From Thozetella sp. PMI_491 (Eukaryota > Ascomycota > Sordariomycetes > Chaetosphaeriales > Chaetosphaeriaceae), in the NCBI GenBank assembly GCA_021432635.1, contig MU270035.1:1001829-1065828 (forward strand): 64,000 bases of DNA, given 5' to 3'. Both the position numbers and the translations under genes were made by a program. Position 1 is the first letter of the stretch; each line of letters opens with the position of its first letter. Positions 45,301 through 57,296 of this stretch are shown here, piece by piece. Below the pieces are notes generated by a model, which worked only from the letters and a program-made list of their open reading frames with translations, searched no databases and was not told the DNA's origin.

Positions 45301-47743
45301 CGCCAATGCCAAATGCCGTCGATGCCGCCATCGAGGCTACTACAAATGGACTTGACCAGACTGAGTGAGATCTTGTACGTGGCAGAAGGTCGGGGGAAGA
45401 CCAGGGTCGCGTAGCCACCTCACAAAAGTCCCATGTCATGGAGCAAGAAGCTAAAGAAGCTCACCCATGTCCGCCTCCTGTGGGCTAGGCAGGTGAACCG
45501 GTGAGCTAGAGGGCGCCCGGTCCCGTTCGGAGTCGACTACCCTTGGCCTCCCGTCAGTGAGACCGAGGGCAGAGAACAGTCAGTCGAGCAGATCGAGCAG
45601 GGAAGCGAGAGAGATGAGACGAATCCGCGCCTGGGACTCAACCCCGGGCACAGTGATGAATGAATCTGCCATCCCACGCCTGCTGTCCGTGCGCTCTTGC
45701 TCTCGTAAGACTGACCCCAGTGAGCCACCCCCCTCTTTCTCGACATAGTCGGCTGCCCGCCCCGATTCGGCCGCTCGGCATGGTCTCGCTCCCGGAGGCT
45801 CAGCTTGCTTCCCGACGGGCTGCCGGGAGCTTTCCCCCGCATACGAACCCTTTACATCCAACGCTGCAAGCCCCACAGCCTCACCTTTGAGCACACCGCT
45901 CCTGTGGGGCTCTGCGCCCAGCCTCGGGGCCAAGTACGCCCAATGTATACGGCATCGCTGCGGATGCCGCCGCCTGCGAGGGTATAGGGGTTCGCGGTGG
46001 AGACCTGATATGGCTGCAGCGGCCAAAACCACCAACTCGGCTCAGGATTGCATACCGACATCTCGAGACGGATCGACATGGTTGCCGTTCTAGATAGAGC
46101 TGCGCAAGAGAGACAGCCGGGAAAGATGCCTCGGATCAGATGGCAGGCTAGTGTGCACTGACTGGTTCGTTGTTTCAAGACGGGAACGCCCTACTACTGC
46201 ATGAAGACGTTATTTGAGTGCCATCCGCGAGGGGGGTAAAGTCTCCGATCCTACGGCCCAGAGGACGGAAAGTCTGGTTCGAGAGCACCTTCTTGACCCT
46301 GGCGTCTATCATGTGCCTCTGCACCCAACATTTTAGTCACCCTCCTTTTTAGTAACCCTCCAGTCATCGCCAAGTCTCGAAACTGACATGAGGCTGCAGC
46401 CAACTAGATAGACAAGTGGGCAGCCAGGGGCCTGGGAACCCGACGTCTAAAGCGTTGTTGTTGGCTGGGCCTACACGTAGTACGTCCCCCCAAGCGCGCC
46501 ACCGCGCCGCCCATGGTCTCCTCTTGGATTCCATCTGCCAGGAACGACCGAAACTGCATGTTGGCACGCCGGGGTAACAGCTCGGTCACTCTGGCCCAAC
46601 ACCTGGCGGCCGTTAGCTTTGACAACAAGAACAGCAGGGGATTCGCTCGATAATTAGACGCCAAGGCAGTCGGCTTGCCATTTCGCCGTCACCTTCCCCG
46701 GCTACGGGAACTCCATGAGACCGAGGGAACGAGGCAATGGCGACGCAAAGTGAACGCTGCCGACAATCGAAACCACCACTGATCGCCAACGCCTCACTCC
46801 CCCATCCTTCCCCTTTCCATCCCCTCCCCCCCGCCGTTCGCCCGCATGGTGGCTGGTAGCATGGACCAACTCATCTACGAGAATGGTCGGGTAAAATGTG
46901 AGTTAGAAGTAAATGCCCTCTCCTCCCCCTGGCATGATGTCCTTAGGACGAGCTGGGCAATCCGAGGGGCTCTGGTATCACAATATCCGCCATAGTTCGA
47001 CTTGGTACGCTTCCCTGTCCAACGCGTGGCCAAACTCGGAGCGGAGACGCCTTCTGCCCAAGGCTGTTTTGTTTGCTCCTCCATGACCGAGCGAACGAAA
47101 AACGACAGCAGATGCAGCCTAGGCCCGGACGGAGCTGGAAGTGCGCTTTGTAGACTCCAGTGGTAGAAGGCTGAAGCGTTCCTATCTGGGCTCCAAAAAA
47201 AAACAAGACATTGCCCCCTTCCCCCCTTCCTGTGGTGCTTGGTGCGACGGGCGCGTCGCTCCTCCAGGCAACAGCGTCCTCGCATCGCACTTACTGGCCT
47301 GCCTAGTCTATCTGTCTGCTTATCCGTTTACCTATCCGCCTTGACTGCTCAGTGGCATCAAGGAACGAGCGAGAGGAAGTGGCGGGACACCCAGGCCTGC
47401 TGCGATCGATCAACATGTGGTGAAAATCGCCGGGACCGCTCCCAGGACCCGCGCCATTCGACACCTCCTCCCCAGGCAACGCCCTCCTCGTCCTCTGGGC
47501 TTTCCTGTAGAGTGCTAGCCCAAATTGTCTGCGTAAGCCAGCACCCAGGCCCATTTCTCGCTACCGTGCTTCCTCCCGAACAGGACAATGTTCGAGAAGG
47601 TTTTGTGCGCTCGGACGCTAGGTGCCACCCCCGCTATCCTCTTGGCAGTACCGGGGTTGGAGGCACTATGGGGCATAGCATGCTAGGGTGGGTTGGATGA
47701 TGTTGGAGCAACTGGCAAGGACAGCTTCCACGTTCCAAGCTCC

Positions 47744-47744
<1 letters not shown>

Positions 47745-47836
<92 letters not shown>
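47745..47836. repeat. (AC)46 microsatellite
   Basis: Forty-six uninterrupted AC units (92 bases), flanked on the right by GCAACACACGCGCG and a run of CGTACGTACG. Long open frames of Cys-Val or Thr-His on both strands here are artefacts of the repeat. Confidence 0.97.
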
Positions 47837-47839
<3 letters not shown>

Positions 47840-48984
47840 ACACACGCGCGCGTGCGTATTCGTACGTACGTAGACGCAGATACGCCGACGCAGACGCAGA
47901 CGCACAGCACTTTCTCCCCCCCCCCCACGTAGTACAATCCATGCAGGATGCTGAGACCGGACTCTACCATGGTCATGGACTAGGTAGGTATGTACAAGGA
48001 GCAGGCCAGGCCGCGTACACAGCTACGGCAGATGGCTTTCCCTGGGGTGGGGGAAGGGAGGGGGCGGCGGCGGCAGGCACGGCGGCAGGCGACTGGGGGA
48101 GGCACTTCTCTCAGGGTAGGAACTTGGACATGATGTCAAACATGGTGTTCGAGGTCCCCGAGCTGCTCGATTCCGCCGGCGGTGGTGGCTGATGGTGTGT
48201 CTCCTTTCGCCCAAAGGCCAGCTCGGAAATACCGTCCCTGCAAACGGGGCCAGGGTGGCCAGAGGACGCATGGATAGAATACCAGCATTGTTTTAAGGTT
48301 AATGTAAGGCAAGGTGCCCGGGCTCTGGGGCCGCCGCCGCCTGGTGGGCGGGCTGGCGCCAGGGCAGGGCAGTCGTGGCCACGCACTTGCAGCACTGGCG
48401 GCGTGCGGAGATAAGATGCAATGGACCGATCTGGCGCTGCATACGCCCTTTTGGGATCGAGTTTCAGCCTTGGTAGGTGGTGTCTACCATGACAAGCTTG
48501 TCTCCACCCCCCGTCCCAACCTGGGCTCCTTAGCCTAAGCCCCCCCCCCCCTTCTAGCTACAGCAACCTCGTCTGTCTCTGGTTCGACTGGTAATCCTTC
48601 CCCCAGTTTGTGCCTGGTCGGCGCGGAGGGAGCAAGGGCGAGAAGGGCGCAGATCTCGTGCGGAAATGCCGCCGACAAGCAAAGGCGACGACGTTTCCGC
48701 TCGGAATTGCCCTGCTCTTCTGACCTGGAGCCTTCGTCCACAGCGAACGCAAGTTCTGGCCTCACGGGTTGGGGGCTGGCAGAAACCGCCTCACAATTGG
48801 GCGGCGGTCTCGCTGGTGGGAGCCCTACTTCCTCGCATACTCCCCTCCCAGCCCATCCTGCCCTGCTCGGCTTGAACTTGGGCGGCTGTCAATCTGCCCT
48901 GCCCCTCAATGCAGCGTCGTCCCCTGCATTTCTCCCACAGGCAATCTCGCCCTCGCCTGTTTCTCACAGCCCTTTGTCCTCTGC

Positions 48985-49033
48985 CTTTTTTTTATTTATT
49001 TTTTTATTTTAATTATCTTTTTATTTTATTTTA
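48985..49033. repeat. AT-rich T/A patch
   Basis: A T-dominated stretch with TTTATTT units stands out sharply from the GC-rich surroundings, 2.2 kb upstream of the zinc-finger gene start. It may be a nucleosome-poor promoter element or simply low-complexity DNA. Confidence 0.7.
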
Positions 49034-51137
49034 CCTGTACCGTGCGAACCTCCCGCCATCCCCCCTGGCCCTCGCGGCCGGTTGTTATTGGGCCGGCGTG
49101 ATACAAGTACCTTGCATCCTTCGCGCGTCTTCCAGGCCATTACTACAGTATGTACAAGGTGTCCGGCACTTGCCACTTGCTGCCGCTGTTCGTCGATCTT
49201 GCCTGTACATCTATCCCTCCCTCACAGCAGTTGCTACCAAGCTGTAAATGCGCCAGATCTAGGGTGGCGGGGGCCTTCTTCGAAGAGAGTCCGAGAAGGC
49301 ACATACACAGCTCCTGGGTAGTAGGTGTGGCGGCCCGTCACCCGCATCCTTGGCGCCTCGTCCTCCTGCATTCGTTTAGAGACGAAAGGGAAGTCCACAG
49401 TGTGGCCATGCGAGGAATGCAGCGCCCAGCGGAGTGGTCGTTGGTCGCTCAGCGAGACAGCAAACCAAATCCGCGACAACGATGCGGCTACGGTGAGATC
49501 CCCCTAGAATTGCCACGCCGTACACGGCGCCCTGTGGAGAAACTTGTGCAACGCTGTATCTCCTCCGTAGGGCCCATAGGGCTGGCGACAGCCTTGCCCC
49601 CCCAATAGCCTGCCGTACCCTCCTTCCGCCCGCCAGGACGCGGGATTGAACTTGTTACCGGGCGTCGTACAGCATCCCCGCGGCTGTCTCTGTCGGGGCT
49701 TACTCTGTAGGCCAGTCACCTCGGATCCCCACGGCTTCTGCTCACTCTCCTTGGCTGGCTACCCAGCTGGGGGCAGTCGAGTCGTCAAGTCCCAAACGCC
49801 CGTGTGTCGAGCGAACCAGCAGAAACGGTCCTACCACCATGCACTCTGTAGTAGAAGGTACGCATGTACGAACGCAATGGGGGTGTGACCAACAGAGCCG
49901 ATGGAAGATCGTTGACTGGTCCCCCGGGCCAGGCCCTTGTCCCACTGCCATGCCAGCCCACCTTCTCCTCCCAAAGAAGTGCTCGTTGGGACTTTGCTGT
50001 CCCCACACACACCTCGCCCCCCCTGCGCTATATGGCAACTGACCCCCTGGTCCGACCCCCCATGTCAGCCACTCCTTGCAAGAGACTGCAGTGTGGCAGG
50101 TACCCTGCATGTACCTTATCGTTTCGACACCCCATGCCTCTACTTTTAGACTGCAGGGCCTATCCACGATACACATGGTACCCAACATAGCATCACGTAC
50201 CTGCTATTTTTCCCACTCTCAAAGTACGGAATCTTTGCAACTCCTTGGCCGGTCGTGCGTATCGGGGCTCCCTAGCGCAAATTACATTGGTCGCTTTCCC
50301 TCCCCTAATCCCCCCCCGGCCTGACCAACAGCCCTCTTCTCCACCTGACAGGTACACAGAGTCCATACATGGCTCATGCTTGCGCGAAGGATCCTCCTGC
50401 GGTACCAACTGGGCCGATGTATTCTCCTCCCGGTTGACCATTCCCTGACTTTTTTTTCTTGGCAAGATCACCGTTGTACTATTCTCGAGGCGCGCTGTGG
50501 AACCCTCTGCTGCCGGTCCTGCCTGAAGCACCATACATCCCCACTGCCTCTGTTAGTCGACTAGCGCCCCTGGGTGCATGCCCAGATACACACACACACG
50601 CACACACACGGCTGCAGTTGCAGTCGGCCCCCAGCTCATTAAGACTTCCCACCTATTTATTTGCTATACTCTTGGTCTTTCCAAAAAAAAAATTAAACCA
50701 GGCAGAAACCTTCGAGTTCCAAATCGTATAAGATACCGGGATTCTGCCTCGCTCCAGATCCTGGGATTCTTACATCACAGAATCTGCCTTGTTCTACCGC
50801 ATTGCCCGTCCGTGTGTGAAAGCGGCAGGTGATGATTTAGGACCCAGGACCCCAGCATCCTGCCACCTTAGCCCAGGCCGTTTCCCATCATCGACTGCTT
50901 CTGGAACCCCTCCCCCCCCCGCCCTCCCCTGGTTGGAGCACGAACACTGCGCCAGCTCGCCTCCTCCGCTTCCTTTGTGGTGTATATGTAGCTGCGCATC
51001 CCTCGTCATTCCCTACCCCCCCTCCACTGCTAGGCCCTGTTGTGTACAAGACCACAACTACCAATCGGACCCCAAGCACCCTCCCTGGCCGTCTCCAACA
51101 GACCTTGTGCGTCTCACCTGGCCCGCCTGCCCATCGG

Positions 51138-51145
51138 TATATAAA
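51138..51145 (+). promoter_or_regulatory. TATA-box-like TATATAAA
   Basis: TATATAAA lies 64 bases upstream of the ATG of the zinc-finger gene, in CT-rich DNA. It is a good match to a TATA box, although the distance would leave a very short leader. An alternative is that the real promoter lies further upstream. Confidence 0.4.
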
Positions 51146-51208
51146 CAAACCTCAGCTGCCAACCCCCCCCCCTCAGTGCTCACTACCTTGGCAATTTATC
51201 CTTCAGTC

Positions 51209-52530
51209 ATGGAGCTTTCACCACCAGCTCTGACACGATCGCCATCTACCCCTTCTAACACCTACTGCCCTTCCGAGAGGTCATCGCTGGACTATCCGTC
51301 ACCTGAGCTCGTCGCCCAACAGTACAAGCTCTCGACACTGTACGCCGAGCCACCCTGCTCGGTGCCGCCCCCAATGGATCATGAAAATTCGCTGCCGCCT
51401 CTCGATGCCATGAGCCAGCCGGAGTGGAGCGCCCCGACGGTCATCCATGCCTCGTCATCCTCTGCCACCTCAATGCCCAGCATCCTCGCGGCTGAGTACG
51501 ATGCCTACGGTAGCTATGAACAGGGAGTCCCCGCGGCTTACCCGCACGACGTCTATCACTCCCACACCAGCCACCCGCACCACAGCGCGACCCCTCCACC
51601 TTCTTCGAGGTCGCCGGCACCGTCGTCACGACCAGCTCTCGGCTACCCGTCCAGCACGCCCGTCCCGGGCCCACTAGCGCCGAGAGTGAAGATGGAAGCG
51701 GCCGAGTATGGCCCGGCCATGGAAGTCTCCCACTACCCCTCGCCGCGGTCGGTGCACGCGCCGTACCCTGCCGACAGCAGCAGCTACACCAGCGCCGGCA
51801 CGGGCTATCTTTCGGACGGAGGCTCGTCGGGGTGGCACAAGTCGGACTATCCGCCCACCGAACCCGAGTCTTTCTATCCTGGCTCGGCGCCGCAGCCGTC
51901 TAGCTTCGTGCACGACACGCGGCGCCAGTACCGTGTTGCGCGCCCTCGGAGAGCCCCACGACGGCTAACGACCAAAGAGGAGGCCAACTTCCAGTGCGAG
52001 GTCAAGGGCTGCGGTAAGCTGTTCAGCCGAAGCTACAACTTCAAGGCGCACATGGAGACCCACGACGAGAACAGAGACTACCCTTTCCCGTGCACCGTCA
52101 ACGACTGCACCAAGAAGTTCGTGCGGAAGACGGACTTGCAACGGCACCACCAGAGTGTACACATGAAGGAGCGCAACCACAAGTGCGACTATTGTAGCCG
52201 GCTTTTCGCCCGCAAGGACACATTGAGAAGGTATGTCCACCCTCCCTCCCCGCGCCACCACGCCCTACTAAAGGCGGATGCTAACTTTGATCACTTAGGC
52301 ACATGGAAGACGGCTGCTCCAAGAGGTTCGATATTGGTACCCTGGACCTACGCGCCGACAGCTACGACAGCCGCTCGATGGCGGCGCCCATGAGCCACTT
52401 AGTTACACCACCGCCAGGTGGACTTCCTCCGATGGTGGCAATTCCGCCTCTCGGCAGCAGCGGCATGCTGGGCCCGATGCCTCCATCAATACGGAGCGCA
52501 GACCAGGGCCAAGGGCCGTGGGGCAGGTAA
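51209..52530 (+). CDS. C2H2 zinc-finger transcription factor
   Basis: Nuclear DNA-binding protein of 417 aa from exons 51209-52230 and 52299-52530. The 68-nt intron splits an Arg codon inside the third finger and restores TLRRHMEDGC. Residues 1-240 are Pro/Ser/Tyr/His-rich and probably carry regulatory segments. A basic stretch RVARPRRAPRRL precedes the fingers and may be a nuclear localisation signal. Finger 1 uses Cys263, Cys268, His281 and His285. Finger 2 uses Cys295, Cys300, His313 and His318. Finger 3 is C2HC: Cys326, Cys329, His342 and Cys347. A Pro/Gly/Met-rich tail ends the protein. Such finger sets are often annotated as Ace2/Swi5-like or metallothionein-activator proteins in ascomycetes; I do not assign a target. 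The start ATGG is the first ATG in the frame that fits the promoter. The gene stands alone between two gene-poor blocks. Confidence 0.87.
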
Positions 52531-53131
52531 AGAAGGAGCGAGAAGCAAAGAGGGCTGTGGCTGCATTGGGAGATGGCCCTTCTGGACTGATGCCACCTGA
52601 AAAGGGTGGAGCATTTTAGGAGAAGAACAGCAGTGGCCGGGCATGCGCCCTTTGACCGAATTGGTCTGTACGGATCTACACATGTAGCAAAGCTCTGGGG
52701 TGGGCACGGAATCACGGCGTTTACGTAGAGGGCGGGGCAATCGGGAACTTTTGGATGGGAAGATTTTTGGGGGCCATTTCGCTTGTCGTCCTTTTTCGGA
52801 ACGCGTGCTCGTTCGCTATGGTGATCGTGGCTGAGGCCTAGGACTGGGATATGACTATTAGATACGGGGCAAACGGCTTTGGAGTTATCTGGCGAGCCCG
52901 CCTGCATGCAAACTTGTTTTCTACTTCACTACTGAGAACGACCGTGAATGAATCACCGGAATCACCAGATATATCTTGAGATATTTGGTATGCCTAGCTC
53001 GTCTCGTCCTCGTCAAAGTCGCGCGTACCCGAAGTAACACGCACGTAGTCCGAAGTGAACCCGGAGGCTGGGAAGACGGGGAGGGGGGGTTAAGGAACGA
53101 GATGGGGGGGTGTGTGCAGAAAAAGGGAAAG

Positions 53132-53156
53132 AAAAAAAAAGGGGGGGGGGGGGGGG
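53132..53156. repeat. A9-G16 homopolymer run
   Basis: Nine A are followed by sixteen G. The run could form a G-quadruplex and is a likely length-error site. Confidence 0.9.
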
Positions 53157-54760
53157 TTCGGCTCCGAAGTGCAATTTAGCCCATCAACGGAGGTCGGACG
53201 CTTGTATCGATATAATACGTAGTAGTACTACCGCGTCCGCGAATATTACTACGTGTGGCCGGGGACAAAAGTTTCGGCGCCGCCGCGCTTGCTTTGGGTG
53301 GCATTACAGGCACGGGCCGCGGACGTCGACGAACTCCGAAGCGCATCGCAAGGCGTCAAATTACAATACTTACTGTAAAGGCCTCGGGGCAACATCAGGT
53401 AGAGTAGCAGCCCCGGCAGGCCAGCATGGAAGAGATGACTCGGGAAACAAGGACAGACAGAATACGCATCTCGGCCACGCAGTGCTCCAAAAGGGGCTTA
53501 CGAGCACAAGGAATACGTCACAGCCCTTGGCCGGGCCTAGGTCGATTTTTGCAGAAGGCGACGAATGACGGCTGCGAAGTCTGATGTGCGTCACCGCCAG
53601 GCTGCCGTTTGCCTAGTCGTCGCAAGTCGTCGTATACGGTGGGCAGGGCATGTCCCGAAATGACCGAAATCCGGTCAAGCGGCGAAGACGCGACCGCAGC
53701 TCACCCCGTCAGACCAGGCCACACGGACAATGCATATGCCACGGCCGAGAGACCGACCGACCTAGCATCGGGTGCGTAGCAAGGGCGGAAGGGGGTAAAG
53801 GTGCAGACGACAAGAAAAGGATCCTGTCTAAACGAGGGGTGGCTACCGGGAAGAGTCATCATGTCGCGTCCCACCAACATGTTAGCAGTGCTTAGTCCAT
53901 TCGTCGGTTGGCTGTCGATGCGGCCAAATAACGCAGACCGACCAATTTGTAATACCATCCCATCCCCTGTGACTTAACCGGGGCCTAGAACAGCAGGGAT
54001 CCAGCCTGGAGTCTCAGCACTTTAATTGCCATAGCTCCAAATGCTGCTATCTAGTCTGTACCGAGTACGGGGTACTGCGCCAGGCATGGAGCGTCCTTGG
54101 CCTGCTTCCCTTGTCTCGCTCTCTCTTTCTGTTTTTCGCCTCGACCCTCAAGCCTACCAATGGATCCTATGATTGGCCAGGCTGCCAAACCCCTTTGAAG
54201 GAGAAAGGGGGGATGGACCCACGCAGTTCAATGCTTCCATCCTCCGCGCTTCCGTCCAACGAGAAAGGTGCATTGGTGTGTCTGCCGGTTTCTCGTGCGC
54301 GCGCTGTGATGACCGCATGATCTGTTGGAACACGGCTGGCTTAGACGCAAGTGGATTTGAAGACTTCTGTGATGGCCCCCCTTCGTTTGAGGGGGGAGGG
54401 GTAGAGAAAAATCGGAAATTGCAGCTTCCTCCCTTCCCCCCTCCCCGGCGCCCGCCTTCTTTTCTTGGGGCGAAAAGCTGCACATACAGTACTACAGCTG
54501 AAGAGGTCATTTCAGAACGGTTTCCAGAGTGAGACTGGTGGAACGAAAGCTGAGCATCGAGAGCCTCCACGCGAGACCCGGCTAGCCCACCTCCGCCATC
54601 ATTCACTGAGGCTGCTTCCACTCTCATTCGCTATGCTGGATGTAGTAATGGGGGGAGGGGAGGCTTGGATTTTTGGAGCACAGGTCAGACCCATCGGAGG
54701 ATCGGCGAACCAAAAGGGAAGCTGGGAGACAGAAGTTTCGGCACACCGGTCAGGCTGAAC

Positions 54761-54776
54761 ATGTATGTACATACAT
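54761..54776. repeat. Perfect 16-bp palindrome ATGTATGTACATACAT
   Basis: The sequence equals its reverse complement with no spacer. It is embedded in TGTA/TACA words and followed by CCATCC. A protein-binding site or chance are both possible. Confidence 0.75.
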
Positions 54777-57283
54777 CCATCCGGGTTATGACTTGGGTAG
54801 AAATGTGCAGTATCGTATACTACGAATTGTTTATTAGCAAATAGACGAGCAAGTGAGCTAAATACAATATGATGCTCGGGGGTCCCGGGGGGAAGAAAGG
54901 GGGGGGATAGTTCCGTTTGTTTGCTGGAGCAGAAGGCCTCGGGATGTCGGTAGTACGGTTATATGGTCTTTTTGTCGCTTCCTTCGGAGTCAGTCGGCTC
55001 GCATCCCGCCTGTCTCGCCCCCGGCAGGCTGCGTGCCCTGTTGGTTTTGCGCAAGGGACGGCAACAGGGCCCTGGCCGTCGTCAATTTCACCCAGCAGCT
55101 CGGCCAGAAGTAGAGGACGGCAGTGAACTACCTTGGTAGAGGCGCCGCCAGCCCGCCGCCTTGATATTCTCCCGCGCTTGTGCTACGCCGTATCGCCTCA
55201 GGGGTCAAGTATTTGCAACCCCCTTCCCCCATCTCACTCAGCCTTACGACGCTCTCGCCGTATGCTCGCTGGTTTTGGGCCCTCCTGTCCCTCCCTCTCG
55301 CAGCGGCCGATCTCGTGGATGGAACGATGCCGTCCAATCAGCGAGCGCTCATCCCGATCACAGCCCACGCCGTTGGTATTGGTAATAACGCCAAAGGGGC
55401 AGGTGTGTGGCGCTGTCTTCGGAACTTGTGAGGCACAGAATTCTATTCAAACCCGGGGAGGAGGGCGTTGCGGGGAACGCGTCCGGGGTTGCCCTATGGA
55501 TACGTATTAGGAGGAAGGACAGGACAGACTTTGTCATTTTGCTTACCCTTTCCTCTCTCCTAACTCTCTCTTCCTCTCCCTCCCCTCTGCATTCGTGCTA
55601 TTTCGAGAGAAGCTCCCTCCCCGTGCAGATCAGACCACTAGGAACGCTAGCTGGGAGCCAACTGGTCCCAACAGCGAAGACCACCATCGGGACCCGACTA
55701 AATAAACGAGCGGCCCAGGGGGGGGTGGGGGGTTGGGTTTAGCACAGAAGGAGTTGGGGGCCTACTTCCCGATATATCCAATAATCCAAGAGGACGCCCC
55801 ACCCTTTACCGCCGACCCCACAACGAGAAGAATAGTGCAGCCCAGGGTGGAACGGGCAAGGCCAAGCAAGCACTGAGGAAATGGGCAAAATACGGAGCAC
55901 AATGAGACGGGTGCCTAAGTGAAGAGGCGACGCAAAGAGGCACTAACAAACTGTTGTTGGGTTCAACTGTGACAATTGCGGTAAACAGAACCCAAAATTG
56001 AGAGTACTTCGATAGCACCCCCATATCTCCAAATTAGCGCGTAGTAACCAGCTACTACTGTGCGTATAAGGTACCTCCTACCTAGATGCAGATGACTCCG
56101 TACAACAGCCTGTACAATTGGACGCGTGCTTCGGGTTGTCAGGTAGGGGGCCCATGCCTGTCGCAGACCACCTAGCCCGGCGGAGCGAAGAAGACACCCG
56201 AGGGACCGGGCGGAAGCTATTATTCGCGCGCGTCCCGTGTATGTGGAGAAATGGAGAGCAAGGAGGATGCAGCGGAGGGGAGGGGGCAAGATGATGAGGC
56301 TTGTTCCGTCCACAAGGTACAGTACAGTAGTAAGTAATTATGTGACATCTCGTAGCGATGCATGCACCTCGGCGAACTTCCCAATAGGATGTGACCCACA
56401 CGCAAGGGCAGCAGCTTCCGCCCGTCAAAGCAAACCCGTTGGCGTTGGCGCCTGGCGGTTACTGAATAGCGCTCGACCAGGTTGAGCGCGGGACTAGGCG
56501 GCAATAAGCGAAGGGAGAAGGCGAGGAGGCTTGTCTGCGCGAAACCGCAGATGGGTGGGGTCACATTCACAGCCACCAACAAGTTCCTCGCAGTCAAGCT
56601 CGGATTTCAGCCTAAAAAGGCTGAGCGAGGTGTGTTGACGCTGGTGCACATAGCATTTCGTCCTGTTGTGTACATACTGCGTGCTTGAGAGCGAGCTAGA
56701 GACGGAGAGACAGAGGCAGCGAGCGAGAGAGCCTGTCCTCCCTCTTCCCCTCCCTATTTTCTGCCTGCTCCGCCTTCTATACCGGGAAGGTGAAGACAGG
56801 ACCCTCGGGTGGGCTTCTCATGCGCAAATTGGGTGGGGAGGATGAGGCTACATATCAGGAGAAGGACCGTCCCAAAAGTCCATCCCCTCAGGCCCTTGAC
56901 CTGGCTTTCTTCGGTCATGGGCTCGCGACCCTTGTGTTCTTTGTTATTTAGGGTGCTGACCTTGCCTCCACTCCATTGGACATTGACGCCCACTCAGAAT
57001 GATGACTGCATCTGCCGTTCAGCCCAGGAAGGCGGCCAGTGGAAACTTCTCTTGGTAACCGAACCGGCCAATCGCCGATGCGAGACTCCACTGCCCTCGT
57101 CCCTGCCCCCCCCCCCCCTTTACGGGTGAAACACCAACCCTCGGCCACATATCACGCTCGCACATACTATGTACACTGAACAGAGAGGATCGAAGGAGCA
57201 AACCAGAACTAACTAGCGAGGCGAGGCGAGCTGCCCCGACGTGGAAGAAGGGTGCCAAAGGGAAGTGAAAGAGGAGGTGAGGA

Positions 57284-57296
57284 GGGGGGGGGGGGG
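57284..57296. repeat. G13 run
   Basis: Thirteen G in a row lie in purine-rich DNA of the gene-poor block. A C13 run lies about 170 bases to the left (57106-57118), so the two could pair as an inverted repeat. Confidence 0.85.

Larger units (their letters stand above)
41616..51208. other. 9.6 kb block without supportable genes
   Basis: The block covers the rad3 upstream region and the upstream region of the zinc-finger gene. No protein family motif was found. It contains a CCCGGCG triple repeat at 42331-42351, a (AC)46 microsatellite at 47745-47836, an AT-rich patch at 48985-49033, an AC run near 50588-50610 and a TATA-like word at 51138-51145. Pyrimidine-rich DNA from about 50700 to 51200 probably belongs to the promoter or 5' leader of the zinc-finger gene. 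Long leaders are common in fungal regulators, but no transcript evidence is available here. Confidence 0.55.

Noticed and set aside
45580..46035. 151-codon minus-strand ORF
   Set aside because: Arg/Ala/Gly-rich with no motif, no intron signals joining it to other exons, and typical of GC-rich non-coding DNA.
47634..47976. Cys-Val and Thr-His repeat proteins on both strands
   Set aside because: They are translations of the (AC)46 microsatellite, open in all relevant frames.
49640..49680. tRNA-like T-loop (TTCAATC on the minus strand)
   Set aside because: The five-base arms flanking the loop do not pair and no A box or acceptor stem is found. Similar TTCGA words near 32110, 46275 and 57600 fail the same test.
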